Source of the DNA: Candidatus Acetothermia bacterium
Lineage (GTDB): Bacteria; Bipolaricaulota; Bipolaricaulia; RBG-16-55-9; JANLFV01
Assembly (NCBI GenBank): GCA_028275195.1
Contig: JAPWVC010000048.1
Location: forward strand, 1-9,110
Length of the DNA stretch: 9,110 nt
Direction of reading: 5' to 3'
The notes under the pieces are model-generated. The model saw only the letters and a program-made list of their open reading frames with translations. It was not told the origin of the DNA and did not search any database. Shown here one piece after another: positions 1-7,576 of this stretch; the first letter of the stretch is position 1; each line of letters opens with the position of its first letter. The translations under genes were made by a program, and so were the position numbers.

Positions 1-2763
1 CCCCAGGCTGCCTGGGGCGAGCGGCCGGTCCTGACCACCCCGGAGGTGATCAAGGGCTTGGAGAGCCATGTGGAAGTGCTCACCGATCCCTTCGGCATCC
101 CTCACATTTATGCCCGGACCGTCCATGACCTCTATTTCGTTACCGGCTATCTCCATGCCCGGGATCGGCTCTTCCAGATGGATGTGACGCGGCGGCAAGC
201 GAGCGGGACCCTGGCGGAGCTCCTGGGCCAAGGGGCCTTAAAGAGCGATGTCATTTTGAGGACCCTGGGCCTGCGCCGGGCGGCGGAGCTCTCTCTTGCG
301 GCCCTCTCCCCGGAAGCCATAGCTGAACTCCAGGCCTATGCCGATGGGGTCAATTACTACATCGAGAGGGCGACCGCGGCGGGGAGGCTCCCCCCGGAGT
401 ATGCGGCCCTGGAGATCTCGAAGGTCGAGCCCTGGACCCCCCTGGATAGCCTGGTGATCGGGAAGGCCATCTGCTTCCAGCTATCCTTCGACCTCGATGT
501 CGAGAATACCCTGATCTTCCTCGCTTATAAGACCGCCTTCGGCGGGCTGGTCGCGAACGCTCTCTTCCATGAGGACCTCTTCCGGAGCGCCCCTGCCGAT
601 CCGGCGGCTGCGGTCCCTGACGCCCTAGGGGAGGGACGAGGAGCGGCCCAGCTCGGCTTAGGAGCCGGGCCGGGGGATCAGATGAGCGAAGCGGAGCTAG
701 CGAGCTCCCTGGCCTTCCTCGACCCTAGGAGCTTGGCCCTCGCCGCGGACTACTACGAGCGGGTCAAGGGGCTTGAATTCTTCAGGCCGATCCTGAATCG
801 GAGGTATGGGAGCAACTGGTTCGTCATCTCCGGGGCGAATACGACCGGCGGCTTCCCCCTACTGGCCAGTGACCCCCATCTGGACCTGAGCACCCCCGCG
901 GTCTGGTATGAGATCGACCAGCGCGTGGAAGGGGGCTTCCATGTCATCGGAGTCGGCTTCCCCGGGATTCCACTGGTCATCTTGGGCCATAACGAGCGGA
1001 TCGTCTGGGCCGCTACTTCAAACCCCATGGATGTGACTGACACCTTCCAGGAGAAGATCATCGAGCAAGGCGGGAGGCTTTTCACCTACTTCCGCGGCCA
1101 GCTCGAGCCGGTGGAGGTGGTCCCCGAGACCTTCAAGATGAACTTGGTCGGGGACGGCCAGCTCGATAATCTCGTCCCCGTCCCGCCCGAGGCCGGGGTC
1201 CCCCAGGCGACCTTGGTCGTCCCCCGCCATGGGCCGATCATCAACCTGGACTTGGCGAGCGGGACGGCCCTCGCGGTCCAATACACCGGCTTCTATGCCA
1301 CGAGGGAGCTCGAGACCTTCCGGATCTGGAATCGGGCCGGGAGCCTCGAGGAGTTCAAGGAGGGGCTGAGATACTTCGACTTCGGCTCGCAGAACTGGGC
1401 CTACGCCGATGTCGAGGGGAACATCGCCTACTTCACCAGTGGCGAGCTCCCCCTGCGAGAGGACCTAGAGCAGGGGATAGTCGACGGGGCGATCCCGCCA
1501 TGGTTTATCCGGGATGGGACCGGAGCCTATCGGCACCAGTGGCTCCCCGAGCCAAATCCCCCAAAGGATCAGGCCACACCCTACAAGGTCCTCCCCTTCG
1601 AGGAGATGCCCCAGATCGTCAATCCCCCGGCGGGGTTCATCGTCAACGCCAACAATGATCCCATCGGGAATACCCTCGATAATAACCCCCTCAACCAGCT
1701 CCGCCCGAGCGGCGGGATCTTCTACTTGAACTATACTTATGACCTGGGCTTCCGCGCGGGGAGGCTCACCGAGCTGATCCGCACATCCCTGGGGAGGAAG
1801 CTCTCGCTCGAGGACCTGAAGCGCTTCCAAGGCGATGTGCTCCAGCTCGAGGGGCGGCGGCTTGCGCCTTACATCCTCCGGGCATATGAGGCGGCTCAGG
1901 AAGCCGGTGCGCCCGAGAGGCTGGCTCGCCTCGCTCAGGACCCTAAAATCGGAGAGGCCATTGCCCTCCTCCGTGGCTGGAGCTATAACACCCCTACGGG
2001 GATCGCGGAGGGCTTCGACTATGAGGATGAGGCCGGTGCGCTCGCTCCGCCGACGGAGGCAGAGATCCGCGATAGCGTGGCCACGACGATCTTTAACCTC
2101 TGGATGAGCCGGTTCGTCCGGAAGACGATCGATGCCACGCTGGAGTCTGTCTCGCCTGCGCTCCCCAAGCCCTCGACCCAGTTCGCCGTGAAGGCCCTCC
2201 TCAACCTCTTGGACAGCTTCGCTTCGGGGCAGGGGTTCGGGAAGAGTGGCCTCTCCTTCTTCCTCACCCCCGAGGTGGGATTCACCCCTGAGCAGAATCG
2301 GGACCTCCTGATCCTGGAGGGCCTGAAGGAGGCCCTGGACCTCCTGGCCGGTGAGACCTTCGCTCCGGCCTTCAACCGCTCCACGAACTTAGAGGACTAC
2401 CGCTGGGGCAAGCTCCATCGCGCGGCCTTCCCGCACATCCTGCCGCCGTTCACCGCCCCGCCGGTCCCCACGGACGGCTCACGGGAGACCGTCGATGTCG
2501 CCGGATTCGATGTCCGGGCCGATGAGCCCGGAGAGTTCATCTTCAGCCACGGCCCCTCTCGCCGATATGTAGCAGAGGTGAGGCCCGAGGGGATCCGAGC
2601 CTTCAATGTGATCCCCGGCGGGGAGAGCGGCGTCCCCGGGACGAAGCACTTCGGAGATCAGCTCCCGCTGTGGCTGGCGAACGACTACCATCCCTTGCTC
2701 TTCACCGACCACGAGGTCCGGGGGAACGCCGAGTCCTGGCAGGACTTCTACCCCTTGAAGTAA
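1..2763 (+). CDS. Penicillin acylase family Ntn-hydrolase (5' partial)
   Basis: A member of the penicillin amidase / acyl-homoserine-lactone acylase family, which cleaves amide bonds after autocatalytic splitting into alpha and beta chains. Numbering from the GTG at 46, the alpha-chain signature runs from 'FGIPHIYA' (residues 16-23) through 'GYLHARDRLFQMD' to 'RRQASGTLAELLG'. A linker rich in Ala, Gly and Pro (about 178-235) fits the excised spacer. The beta-chain nucleophile is Ser256 in 'YGSNWFVISG', followed by 'LGHNERIVWAATSNPMD', 'QNWAYADVEGNIAYF', the likely oxyanion Asn region 'VNANNDP' (533-538), 'WGKLHRAAFPH' and 'IPGGESGVPGTKHFGDQ'. The frame is open to base 1, and the GTG at 46 abuts GGAG with no spacing, so the true start and any export signal lie upstream. 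At 920 or more codons it is long for the family. It ends in tandem stops TAA-TGA. The substrate (beta-lactam, acyl-homoserine lactone or other amide) cannot be told from sequence. Confidence 0.93.
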   Translation, partial: PQAAWGERPVLTTPEVIKGLESHVEVLTDPFGIPHIYARTVHDLYFVTGYLHARDRLFQMDVTRRQASGTLAELLGQGALKSDVILRTLGLRRAAELSLAALSPEAIAELQAYADGVNYYIERATAAGRLPPEYAALEISKVEPWTPLDSLVIGKAICFQLSFDLDVENTLIFLAYKTAFGGLVANALFHEDLFRSAPADPAAAVPDALGEGRGAAQLGLGAGPGDQMSEAELASSLAFLDPRSLALAADYYERVKGLEFFRPILNRRYGSNWFVISGANTTGGFPLLASDPHLDLSTPAVWYEIDQRVEGGFHVIGVGFPGIPLVILGHNERIVWAATSNPMDVTDTFQEKIIEQGGRLFTYFRGQLEPVEVVPETFKMNLVGDGQLDNLVPVPPEAGVPQATLVVPRHGPIINLDLASGTALAVQYTGFYATRELETFRIWNRAGSLEEFKEGLRYFDFGSQNWAYADVEGNIAYFTSGELPLREDLEQGIVDGAIPPWFIRDGTGAYRHQWLPEPNPPKDQATPYKVLPFEEMPQIVNPPAGFIVNANNDPIGNTLDNNPLNQLRPSGGIFYLNYTYDLGFRAGRLTELIRTSLGRKLSLEDLKRFQGDVLQLEGRRLAPYILRAYEAAQEAGAPERLARLAQDPKIGEAIALLRGWSYNTPTGIAEGFDYEDEAGALAPPTEAEIRDSVATTIFNLWMSRFVRKTIDATLESVSPALPKPSTQFAVKALLNLLDSFASGQGFGKSGLSFFLTPEVGFTPEQNRDLLILEGLKEALDLLAGETFAPAFNRSTNLEDYRWGKLHRAAFPHILPPFTAPPVPTDGSRETVDVAGFDVRADEPGEFIFSHGPSRRYVAEVRPEGIRAFNVIPGGESGVPGTKHFGDQLPLWLANDYHPLLFTDHEVRGNAESWQDFYPLK

Positions 2764-2803
2764 TGAGCTCGGAATAAAAGGCCGGACTCGAGCGTAAGGC
2801 AAG

Positions 2804-2834
2804 GAAGGGAGGGGAGCGAGCCTCCCCTCCCTTC
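2804..2834. terminator. Bidirectional hairpin between convergent genes
   Basis: A perfect 13-bp inverted repeat, GAAGGGAGGGGAG (2804-2816) and CTCCCCTCCCTTC (2822-2834), encloses a 5-base loop. It lies in the 83-base gap between the stop of the acylase gene and the stop of hypB, which face each other, so one hairpin could end both transcripts. The T-run on either side is weak (TTCCTTCTC on the plus side), so efficiency as an intrinsic terminator is uncertain. The perfect stem and its position are the evidence. Confidence 0.6.
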
Positions 2835-2846
2835 GTTCCTTCTCGG

Positions 2847-3491
2847 TTATCGCTCGAGCCCGAGGGCGGCGATGACCTCTGGAATCCCTCGACCGTGCTT
2901 GGCGTCGGTCAAGATGATCGTCCCGTGGGGATTGAGCCGCTTGTAATCGGCCACGATCCGCTGGGGGTCGACCTCGACCAGCTCGGCCAGATCGAGCTTA
3001 TTTAAGACCACAAGGTCGGTCTGGGCGAAGATCTTCGGGTGCTTCCGGACCATATCGTCCCCCTCGGTCACGGAGATGACGACGATGTTCCGTTCGACCC
3101 CTAGGGGGAAGTCGGCGGGGCAGACGAGATTCCCCACATTCTCAATGAACAGGACCTCGATCTCCTCCAGGGGGAGCCCCTCCAAGGCGTGCTCGACGAG
3201 GTGGGCGTCGAGGTGGCATTCGGTTTCGGTATTGAGGTTGACCGCGGGAATTCCGAGCCTGATAAACCTCTCGTAGTCGTCGGATCCGGCCACATCCCCG
3301 GCGATCGCCCCGAACCTGATCCGATCTTTCAGCCGCTCGACGATCCTCTCAATGAGGAGGGTCTTCCCCGAGCCGATCGCTCCCATGACATTGAAGGCCC
3401 GGATCCCATACTGCGCCAGTTTCGCCCGGACCTCCGCGGCAAGGCGCTCCTGGGCGGCCAGGACATCCCCGGTCAGCTCGATCTCATGCAT
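2847..3491 (-). CDS. hypB: Hydrogenase/nickel maturation GTPase HypB, archaeal-type
   Basis: A SIMIBI-class GTPase that, in known systems, works with HypA to load nickel into [NiFe]-hydrogenase and sometimes other nickel enzymes in the cytoplasm. The 214-residue protein has the P-loop GAIGSGKT (residues 37-44), 'GDVAGSDDYERF' in the switch region, the metal-site motif 'NTETECHLDA' with Cys92-His93, 'IENVGNLVCPADF' with Cys124, 'SVTEGDD', and the guanine-specifying 'NKLD'. Cys92, His93 and Cys124 match the nickel/zinc site at the HypB dimer interface. There is no N-terminal His-rich stretch or CxxCGC motif, so it resembles the short HypB of methanogens such as Methanocaldococcus more than that of E. 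coli. The ATG is preceded by GAGGAGGAG a few bases upstream, which supports the start. Neither hypA nor any hydrogenase gene is in the window; the neighbours are unrelated. Its client enzyme is therefore unknown. Confidence 0.95.
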   Translation of the reverse strand: MHEIELTGDVLAAQERLAAEVRAKLAQYGIRAFNVMGAIGSGKTLLIERIVERLKDRIRFGAIAGDVAGSDDYERFIRLGIPAVNLNTETECHLDAHLVEHALEGLPLEEIEVLFIENVGNLVCPADFPLGVERNIVVISVTEGDDMVRKHPKIFAQTDLVVLNKLDLAELVEVDPQRIVADYKRLNPHGTIILTDAKHGRGIPEVIAALGLER

Positions 3492-3537
3492 CGCTCCTCC
3501 TCGGGCTCAGTCTAGCCTTATGGCCGGGCAGGCCCTA

Positions 3538-3549
3538 TGACCCAGGTCA
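3538..3549. promoter_or_regulatory. Candidate operator palindrome
   Basis: TGACCCAGGTCA is a 5-bp inverted repeat with a 2-base centre. A further GGTCA half-site lies at 3567-3571 in the same orientation as the right arm, 22 bases downstream, or about two helical turns. It sits in the 206-base divergent region between hypB and ilvE, upstream of the proposed ilvE promoter and within the probable hypB leader or promoter zone. This is a regulator-binding site only by inference; short palindromes arise by chance. Confidence 0.3.
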
Positions 3550-3617
3550 GCTCAAGGGGAGATCCGGGTCAAGAGGCGACATAAGCTCGCCTCCGTAGAG
3601 GGGTTTCAGCCATCGCA

Positions 3618-3645
3618 TTGCACAGGCCGGGGCTCGCGTTATAAA
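3618..3645 (+). promoter_or_regulatory. Candidate sigma70-type promoter for ilvE
   Basis: A -35-like TTGCAC (3618-3623) and a -10-like TATAAA (3640-3645) are 16 bases apart. The AT-rich run TTATAAAATT stands out sharply in a GC-rich window. Transcription would start near 3652, giving a leader of about 46 bases before the ilvE GTG. That leader begins with a small inverted repeat, CCGGT (3653-3657) and ACCGG (3665-3669), around a 7-base loop. The -10 is good and the -35 is poor, so the call rests mainly on the -10 and on its position. Confidence 0.45.
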
Positions 3646-3685
3646 ATTCGGTCCGGTGGGCTTAACCGGCTAGACGGGACTATTC

Positions 3686-3693
3686 GAGGAGGT
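3686..3693 (+). promoter_or_regulatory. Ribosome binding site setting the ilvE GTG start
   Basis: GAGGAGGT is a near-perfect Shine-Dalgarno sequence, ending four bases before the GTG at 3698. It fixes this non-ATG codon as the ilvE start, and the protein begins the family fold immediately after it. Confidence 0.65.
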
Positions 3694-3697
3694 CAAA

Positions 3698-4657
3698 GTG
3701 GGGGTCTCCAAAGCCAACCGCTATGCCTTCTTCCGCGGGGAGATCGTCCCGATCGAGGAGGCCAAGGTCAGCATCATGACCTCGACCTTCAACTACGGGA
3801 CCGGGGTCTTCGAGGGGATCCGGGCTTACTGGAATGCCGAGGAGGAGCAGCTCTACATCTTCCGGATGAGGGAGCACTTCCAGCGGTTCCTCCGGAACTG
3901 TCGGCTCCTGCTGATCGAGCTGCCCTATAGTGTGGAGCAGCTTTGCGAGATCACTGTCGAGCTCTTGCGCAAGGAGGGCTTCCAGGAGGACGCTTACATC
4001 CGCCCCTTGGCTTACAAGTCGAGCGAGGTGATCGGGGTCCGGCTCCACGACCTGGAGAGTGAGTGCGCGATCTTCGCGGTCCCCTTCGGGGAATATATCG
4101 ACCGGCCCGGCGGGGCGAGGGTGATGGTCTCCTCCTGGCGGAGGCTGAGCGATAATGCCATCCCCCCGAGGAACAAGATCATCGGGGCCTATGTCAACTC
4201 CGCCCTCGCCAAGACCGAGGCCCACCTCCAAGGCTTCGACGATGCCCTGATGCTCAAGGAGGACGGCCACCTCTCCGAGGGGAGCGCGGCCAATCTCTTC
4301 TTAGTCCGGGAGGGCCGGCTCCTCACCCCGCCCGTCACCGCTGATATCCTTGAAGGGATCACGCGAGCCACGGTCATCGAGCTGGCCCGCGACCTGGGGC
4401 TCGAGACTGTGGAGCGGGAGCTTGACCGCTCAGAGCTGTATGCGGCAGATGAGGCCTTCCTCTGCGGGACGGCCGTCGGAATTGTTCCTCTCATCGAGGT
4501 CGACCATCGCCCGATCGGGGAGGGGAAGATCGGGCCGATCTCCAAAGAGCTCCGGCGCCTCTATCAAGCGGTCGTCCGGGGCCAGGAGCCGCGCTATCGT
4601 CACTGGTGCACTCCGGTCTACCGCGCGAAGGTGCTGGCCAGCTCCGCGGCTAGCTAA
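3698..4657 (+). CDS. ilvE: Branched-chain amino acid aminotransferase
   Basis: A class IV (fold type IV) PLP enzyme that moves an amino group between glutamate/2-oxoglutarate and leucine, isoleucine or valine and their 2-oxo acids. It is the last step of branched-chain synthesis and the first of breakdown. At 319 residues it is close to E. coli IlvE. Visible landmarks are 'FNYGTGVFEGIRAYW' (about 31-45), the Schiff-base Lys160 in 'PRNKIIGAYVNSALAKTEA', Glu194 in 'SEGSAANLF' (pairs with the PLP ring nitrogen), the phosphate-binding 'LEGITRATVIELA', and 'CGTAVGIVPLIEVDHRPIG' with Thr258. The last motif usually reads GTAAE or GTAAQ; a Gly here is a small departure near the active site. D-amino-acid aminotransferase and aminodeoxychorismate lyase share the fold, but 'VFEGIRAY' and the C-terminal 'GKIGPISKELRRLY' favour IlvE. 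It starts at GTG behind a strong ribosome site, has no ilvBCD neighbours, and converges on tldE with a 30-base gap. Confidence 0.93.
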   Translation: MGVSKANRYAFFRGEIVPIEEAKVSIMTSTFNYGTGVFEGIRAYWNAEEEQLYIFRMREHFQRFLRNCRLLLIELPYSVEQLCEITVELLRKEGFQEDAYIRPLAYKSSEVIGVRLHDLESECAIFAVPFGEYIDRPGGARVMVSSWRRLSDNAIPPRNKIIGAYVNSALAKTEAHLQGFDDALMLKEDGHLSEGSAANLFLVREGRLLTPPVTADILEGITRATVIELARDLGLETVERELDRSELYAADEAFLCGTAVGIVPLIEVDHRPIGEGKIGPISKELRRLYQAVVRGQEPRYRHWCTPVYRAKVLASSAAS

Positions 4658-4687
4658 GCCAAGGCCGGTGGCACCAAAGGTCAACCG

Positions 4688-6049
4688 TTACTGACCGACC
4701 GCCCCTTCCTCCTGGACCCCGGTGAAGGTGAAGCCCTCAATGTAGACCGCGGGCGCGATAGCGAAGCCCGCCGCGCCGCCGTAGGAGAAAACCTCCCGCT
4801 TGCGCGAGATAGCCCGGACATTGGAGAAGGCCCGGAGCATCGACTCGGTCCAGCGGAGGTTCTTCACCGCGTGCTTGATCTTCCCTTCCTCGACCAGGAA
4901 GGTCCCGTATCTGGTCATCCCGGTCATCATGGCCCTCTTGGGGTCGAGAAAGCCGTTCAGGTAGTGAAACCGGGTCACGAGCAGCCCCTTCTCGCAGGAG
5001 GCGACCATCTCCTCCAGCGAGGAATCCCCGGCCTCCATGCAGATGTTCCAGGGCATCGGGCCGTAGGGGCTGTCCGGCGGGCCGGCGTGGCCGGTCGGCT
5101 CGGCCTTGGCCTGCCTGGCGCTCATCAGGTCAAAGACCACTCCACGGTTGATCCCCCGCTCAATGAGGGTCACCTTCCGCTTGGGGCAGCCCTGGAAGTC
5201 GAAGGGGAGCCCCTGAGCCTCCGGCTCATGGATGCTATCGTAGATGGTGATGTTCTCCCCCATCGCGCGTTCCCCGAGCTTTCCGGCCAAGAAGCTCGTC
5301 CCCTCGATGAAGGCCTGGGCCCGGAAGGCAATCAGATTGAGCCAGCGCATCACCTCGGCCAGGCAGCCCGGCTCGAGGATCACATCATATTGCCCGAGAG
5401 GAATATCTTGCTGACCCTTATTGAGAGAGCAGCGCTCGAGGGCCCTGGCCGCCACGGCCTCGAGATCGATCTTCTCCACATCGTGGGCGAAGGCGTCGGC
5501 GTAGCCCATCCCTTCCTGCGAGACCGGGACGAGGGAGATCTCCACCCCGGTCAGGGGCTGGTAGGCCTCCAGGCCATTGGAGTTCAAGACCGCGATCTCC
5601 CCGGTGCTAGTCGAGAAGGCCCCGGAGACCTCGAACCCCAGCCTCTCCGCCTCCGCGAAGACCTTCTTCACCACCTCTGCCCGCTGCTTGGGGGTGAACT
5701 TTGCCGTCGCCTCGAAATATGTGGTGGTCGGCTCGTATTCCGCTGGGCTGGGGAAGCCCTCGAAATAGGGGTTCTCCGGCTGGCGCTGGGCCAGCTCGAC
5801 CGCCTGCTTCGCCGCTTGCAGGAGCGGCCCCTCCTCGAGGGTGTTGACCGTCACGACTCCGAGCCGCTTCCCCAGAGCAGCGCGGATGTAGACCCGCATG
5901 TTCTCCACCGAGACATTCTGGTGGATCTCCGAGCGGGTATACCGGGTGAGGTCGCTCCGCCCACCGGTGTAGACCAGCTCGAATTGCTCCCCCGGCAGCC
6001 GCTTCAGGAGGCGCTCCAGGCCCTCCAAGATCCTCTCCCTGCCGATCAT
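4688..6049 (-). CDS. tldE: TldE/PmbA, partner subunit of the TldD/E protease
   Basis: The non-catalytic half of the TldD/TldE heterodimer. In E. coli the pair trims leader peptides such as microcin B17 and degrades the antitoxin CcdA, acting on unfolded peptides inside the cytoplasm. The 453 residues match the size of E. coli PmbA (about 450). The N-terminal domain starts with 'ILEGLERLLKRL' and 'FELVYTGGRSDLTRYTRSEI', and the C-terminal domain ends with 'GFAIAPAVYIEGFTFTGV', typical of the family. At the place where TldD carries HExxxH this protein reads 'LEPGCLAEVMRWL', so it lacks the zinc site, as TldE does. Its ATG begins four bases after the tldD stop, in TGAGGAGATG, with GGGGGTG available as a Shine-Dalgarno site inside the tldD end; this implies translational coupling and equal dosage. 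No obvious terminator follows; only a weak GGTCA/TGACC repeat (4679-4696) overlaps its stop. Confidence 0.92.
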   Translation of the reverse strand: MIGRERILEGLERLLKRLPGEQFELVYTGGRSDLTRYTRSEIHQNVSVENMRVYIRAALGKRLGVVTVNTLEEGPLLQAAKQAVELAQRQPENPYFEGFPSPAEYEPTTTYFEATAKFTPKQRAEVVKKVFAEAERLGFEVSGAFSTSTGEIAVLNSNGLEAYQPLTGVEISLVPVSQEGMGYADAFAHDVEKIDLEAVAARALERCSLNKGQQDIPLGQYDVILEPGCLAEVMRWLNLIAFRAQAFIEGTSFLAGKLGERAMGENITIYDSIHEPEAQGLPFDFQGCPKRKVTLIERGINRGVVFDLMSARQAKAEPTGHAGPPDSPYGPMPWNICMEAGDSSLEEMVASCEKGLLVTRFHYLNGFLDPKRAMMTGMTRYGTFLVEEGKIKHAVKNLRWTESMLRAFSNVRAISRKREVFSYGGAAGFAIAPAVYIEGFTFTGVQEEGAVGQ

Positions 6050-6053
6050 CTCC

Positions 6054-7511
6054 TCACCCCCTAGGCGCGCCTACCTCGATCCCCCTGAACCTCGCTGGAG
6101 CCGCGCCGTGAGCCACATGCATCAGTTGGGGCGGCTCGCCTTTCCCGCAGTTGGGGAGCCCCCAGAGCTTCCACTCCTTCCTCCCACAGATCGCGTCGCA
6201 GGAGCCCCAGAATTGAGGTGTGATCCCGGTGTAGAGCGGGTTCTTCAGGAGCCGGGTTCGCTTCCCGTGCTTGATCTCCCAGGCGAGCTCGCAGCCGAAC
6301 TGGAAGTTCAGCCTCAGGTCATCGATCGACCAGGACTTGTTGGTCGCCATGAAGATCCCGTCCTTTGTGTCGGCGATGAGGTCCTCGAGCGAGAGGTCCT
6401 CCTCTCCCGGCTCGAGATTGATGTTCACCATCCGGATCAGGGGGATATGGCTCCAGCTCGCGGCTCGCATCGCCCCGCCGCTCCGCTTCCCCAATATGGG
6501 CGCGGTCTCCCTGGAGGTGAGGTAGCCGACGAAGAGCCCTTCCTCGACGATAGGGAACCGCTGGGCTCGGACGCCTTCATCGTCGTAGCCGAAGGAGCCG
6601 ATCGAGCCGGGGAGTGTGGCATCGGCGTAGATGTTCACGAGCCTCGAACCGTAGCGGAACTTCCTCAGCTTATCCACCGTAAGGAAGCTACCCCCAGCGT
6701 AGCTGATCTCCATCCCCAAAGCCCGGTCAAGCTCGCTCGGGTGGCCGCAGGACTCATGGATCTGGAGCCCTAATTGGGAGGAGTCGAGGATCAGGTCGGT
6801 CTTCCCCGCCGGGCAGGGGTCGGCTGAGAGGAGGGCCAGGGCCTCCTCTCGCACCCTCTCGGCATTCTCTACCAGCTTTAGTGACTCGACGAACTCATAG
6901 CCCCTGGCGGCGAAGTTCCCCCCGAAGCTGTTGGGATAAGAACGGCGCTGGACCTCGCCGTCCTGGATCGCGGTCGCTTGGATTCCAGCCCCGCTCTCGA
7001 GGAACTCTTGAGCGATCTCGGCCCCATCGCTGCTCAGGAAGAGCTTGTAGGTCTTGAAGAACCGCATCGTCCCCTCGGCCAGCCGGACCCGCGGGTCCCG
7101 GCGGAGGACCTTCAAAGCCGAGAAGAGGAGTTCCAGCTTCTTATCCAAGGGGACAATGAAGGGGTCGAGCTCAAACTCGGTCCGGTAGGTGTCCACATAC
7201 GGCGGGGAGTCGTCGAGCCTGACCGGCCGCCGCTGGGTCAGCCGGCTTGCCTTGGCGATCTCCAATGCCCGCTCGGCTATGGCCTCGACCTCGGGCTCAG
7301 CCAGCTCGGCCGAGGCCGCGAACCCCCAGGAGCCGCGGTAGAGGACCCGGATCCCGAAGCCGCGATCGCGGTCCCGCGAGAGGGCCGCGACCTGCTCATT
7401 CCGGACCGTGATGCTCTCGGTCGCACAGTCGAGGAAGCGGGCGTCGGCATACTCCGCTCCGGCCCGGCGCAGGCCCTCCAAGGCCGCCCTCAGCCAGCCC
7501 TTTATCTCCAT
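6054..7511 (-). CDS. tldD: TldD metalloprotease, catalytic subunit
   Basis: The zinc-bearing half of the TldD/TldE peptidase, which threads extended peptides through a closed chamber formed with TldE. The 485 residues compare with about 481 in E. coli. The catalytic motif is 'IHESCGHPSELDR' with His252, Glu253 and His256. The third zinc ligand is Cys455 in 'PNCGKGEPPQ', close to the equivalent Cys454 of E. coli TldD, so the enzyme looks active. Other family marks are 'GFGIRVLYRGSWGFAAS' (about 51-67) in the N-terminal domain, 'GSFGYDDEGVRAQR', and the closing 'GIEVG'. The ATG is preceded by AAGGAG seven bases upstream. It lies 65 bases after the deacetylase gene and four bases before tldE. 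The pair forms an obvious two-gene unit; no precursor-peptide gene is visible nearby, so the substrate is unknown. Confidence 0.95.
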   Translation of the reverse strand: MEIKGWLRAALEGLRRAGAEYADARFLDCATESITVRNEQVAALSRDRDRGFGIRVLYRGSWGFAASAELAEPEVEAIAERALEIAKASRLTQRRPVRLDDSPPYVDTYRTEFELDPFIVPLDKKLELLFSALKVLRRDPRVRLAEGTMRFFKTYKLFLSSDGAEIAQEFLESGAGIQATAIQDGEVQRRSYPNSFGGNFAARGYEFVESLKLVENAERVREEALALLSADPCPAGKTDLILDSSQLGLQIHESCGHPSELDRALGMEISYAGGSFLTVDKLRKFRYGSRLVNIYADATLPGSIGSFGYDDEGVRAQRFPIVEEGLFVGYLTSRETAPILGKRSGGAMRAASWSHIPLIRMVNINLEPGEEDLSLEDLIADTKDGIFMATNKSWSIDDLRLNFQFGCELAWEIKHGKRTRLLKNPLYTGITPQFWGSCDAICGRKEWKLWGLPNCGKGEPPQLMHVAHGAAPARFRGIEVGAPRG

Positions 7512-7576
7512 GGGAGGTCTCCTTTCGGGGAATACTCTAGCGAGGGAGTAGGAGGGGAGGCAAATCAGCTCCTGCC

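Noticed and set aside
46..48. GTG at 46 as the start of the acylase gene
   Set aside because: The frame is open to base 1, GGAG touches the GTG with no spacing, and family members carry more N-terminal sequence, usually a signal peptide.
3680..4270. A 196-codon open frame on the minus strand, opposite ilvE
   Set aside because: It is antisense to the conserved core of ilvE and shows no domain; it is a by-product of codon composition.
4679..4696. A GGTCA/TGACC inverted repeat between ilvE and tldE as a terminator
   Set aside because: The 5-bp stem with an 8-base loop is too weak, lacks a T-run and overlaps the tldE stop.
4871..6064. A 397-codon open frame on the plus strand, opposite tldE
   Set aside because: It lies antisense to a clearly recognised gene, its product is a low-complexity mix rich in Leu, Gly, Asp, Pro and Arg with no family motif, and such frames are expected opposite GC-rich genes.
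7534..7563. A promoter-like pair TTGCCT and TAGAGT, 18 bases apart, on the minus strand before tldD
   Set aside because: Each box matches consensus at only four of six positions, and the gap is short enough for read-through from the deacetylase gene; not strong enough to call.
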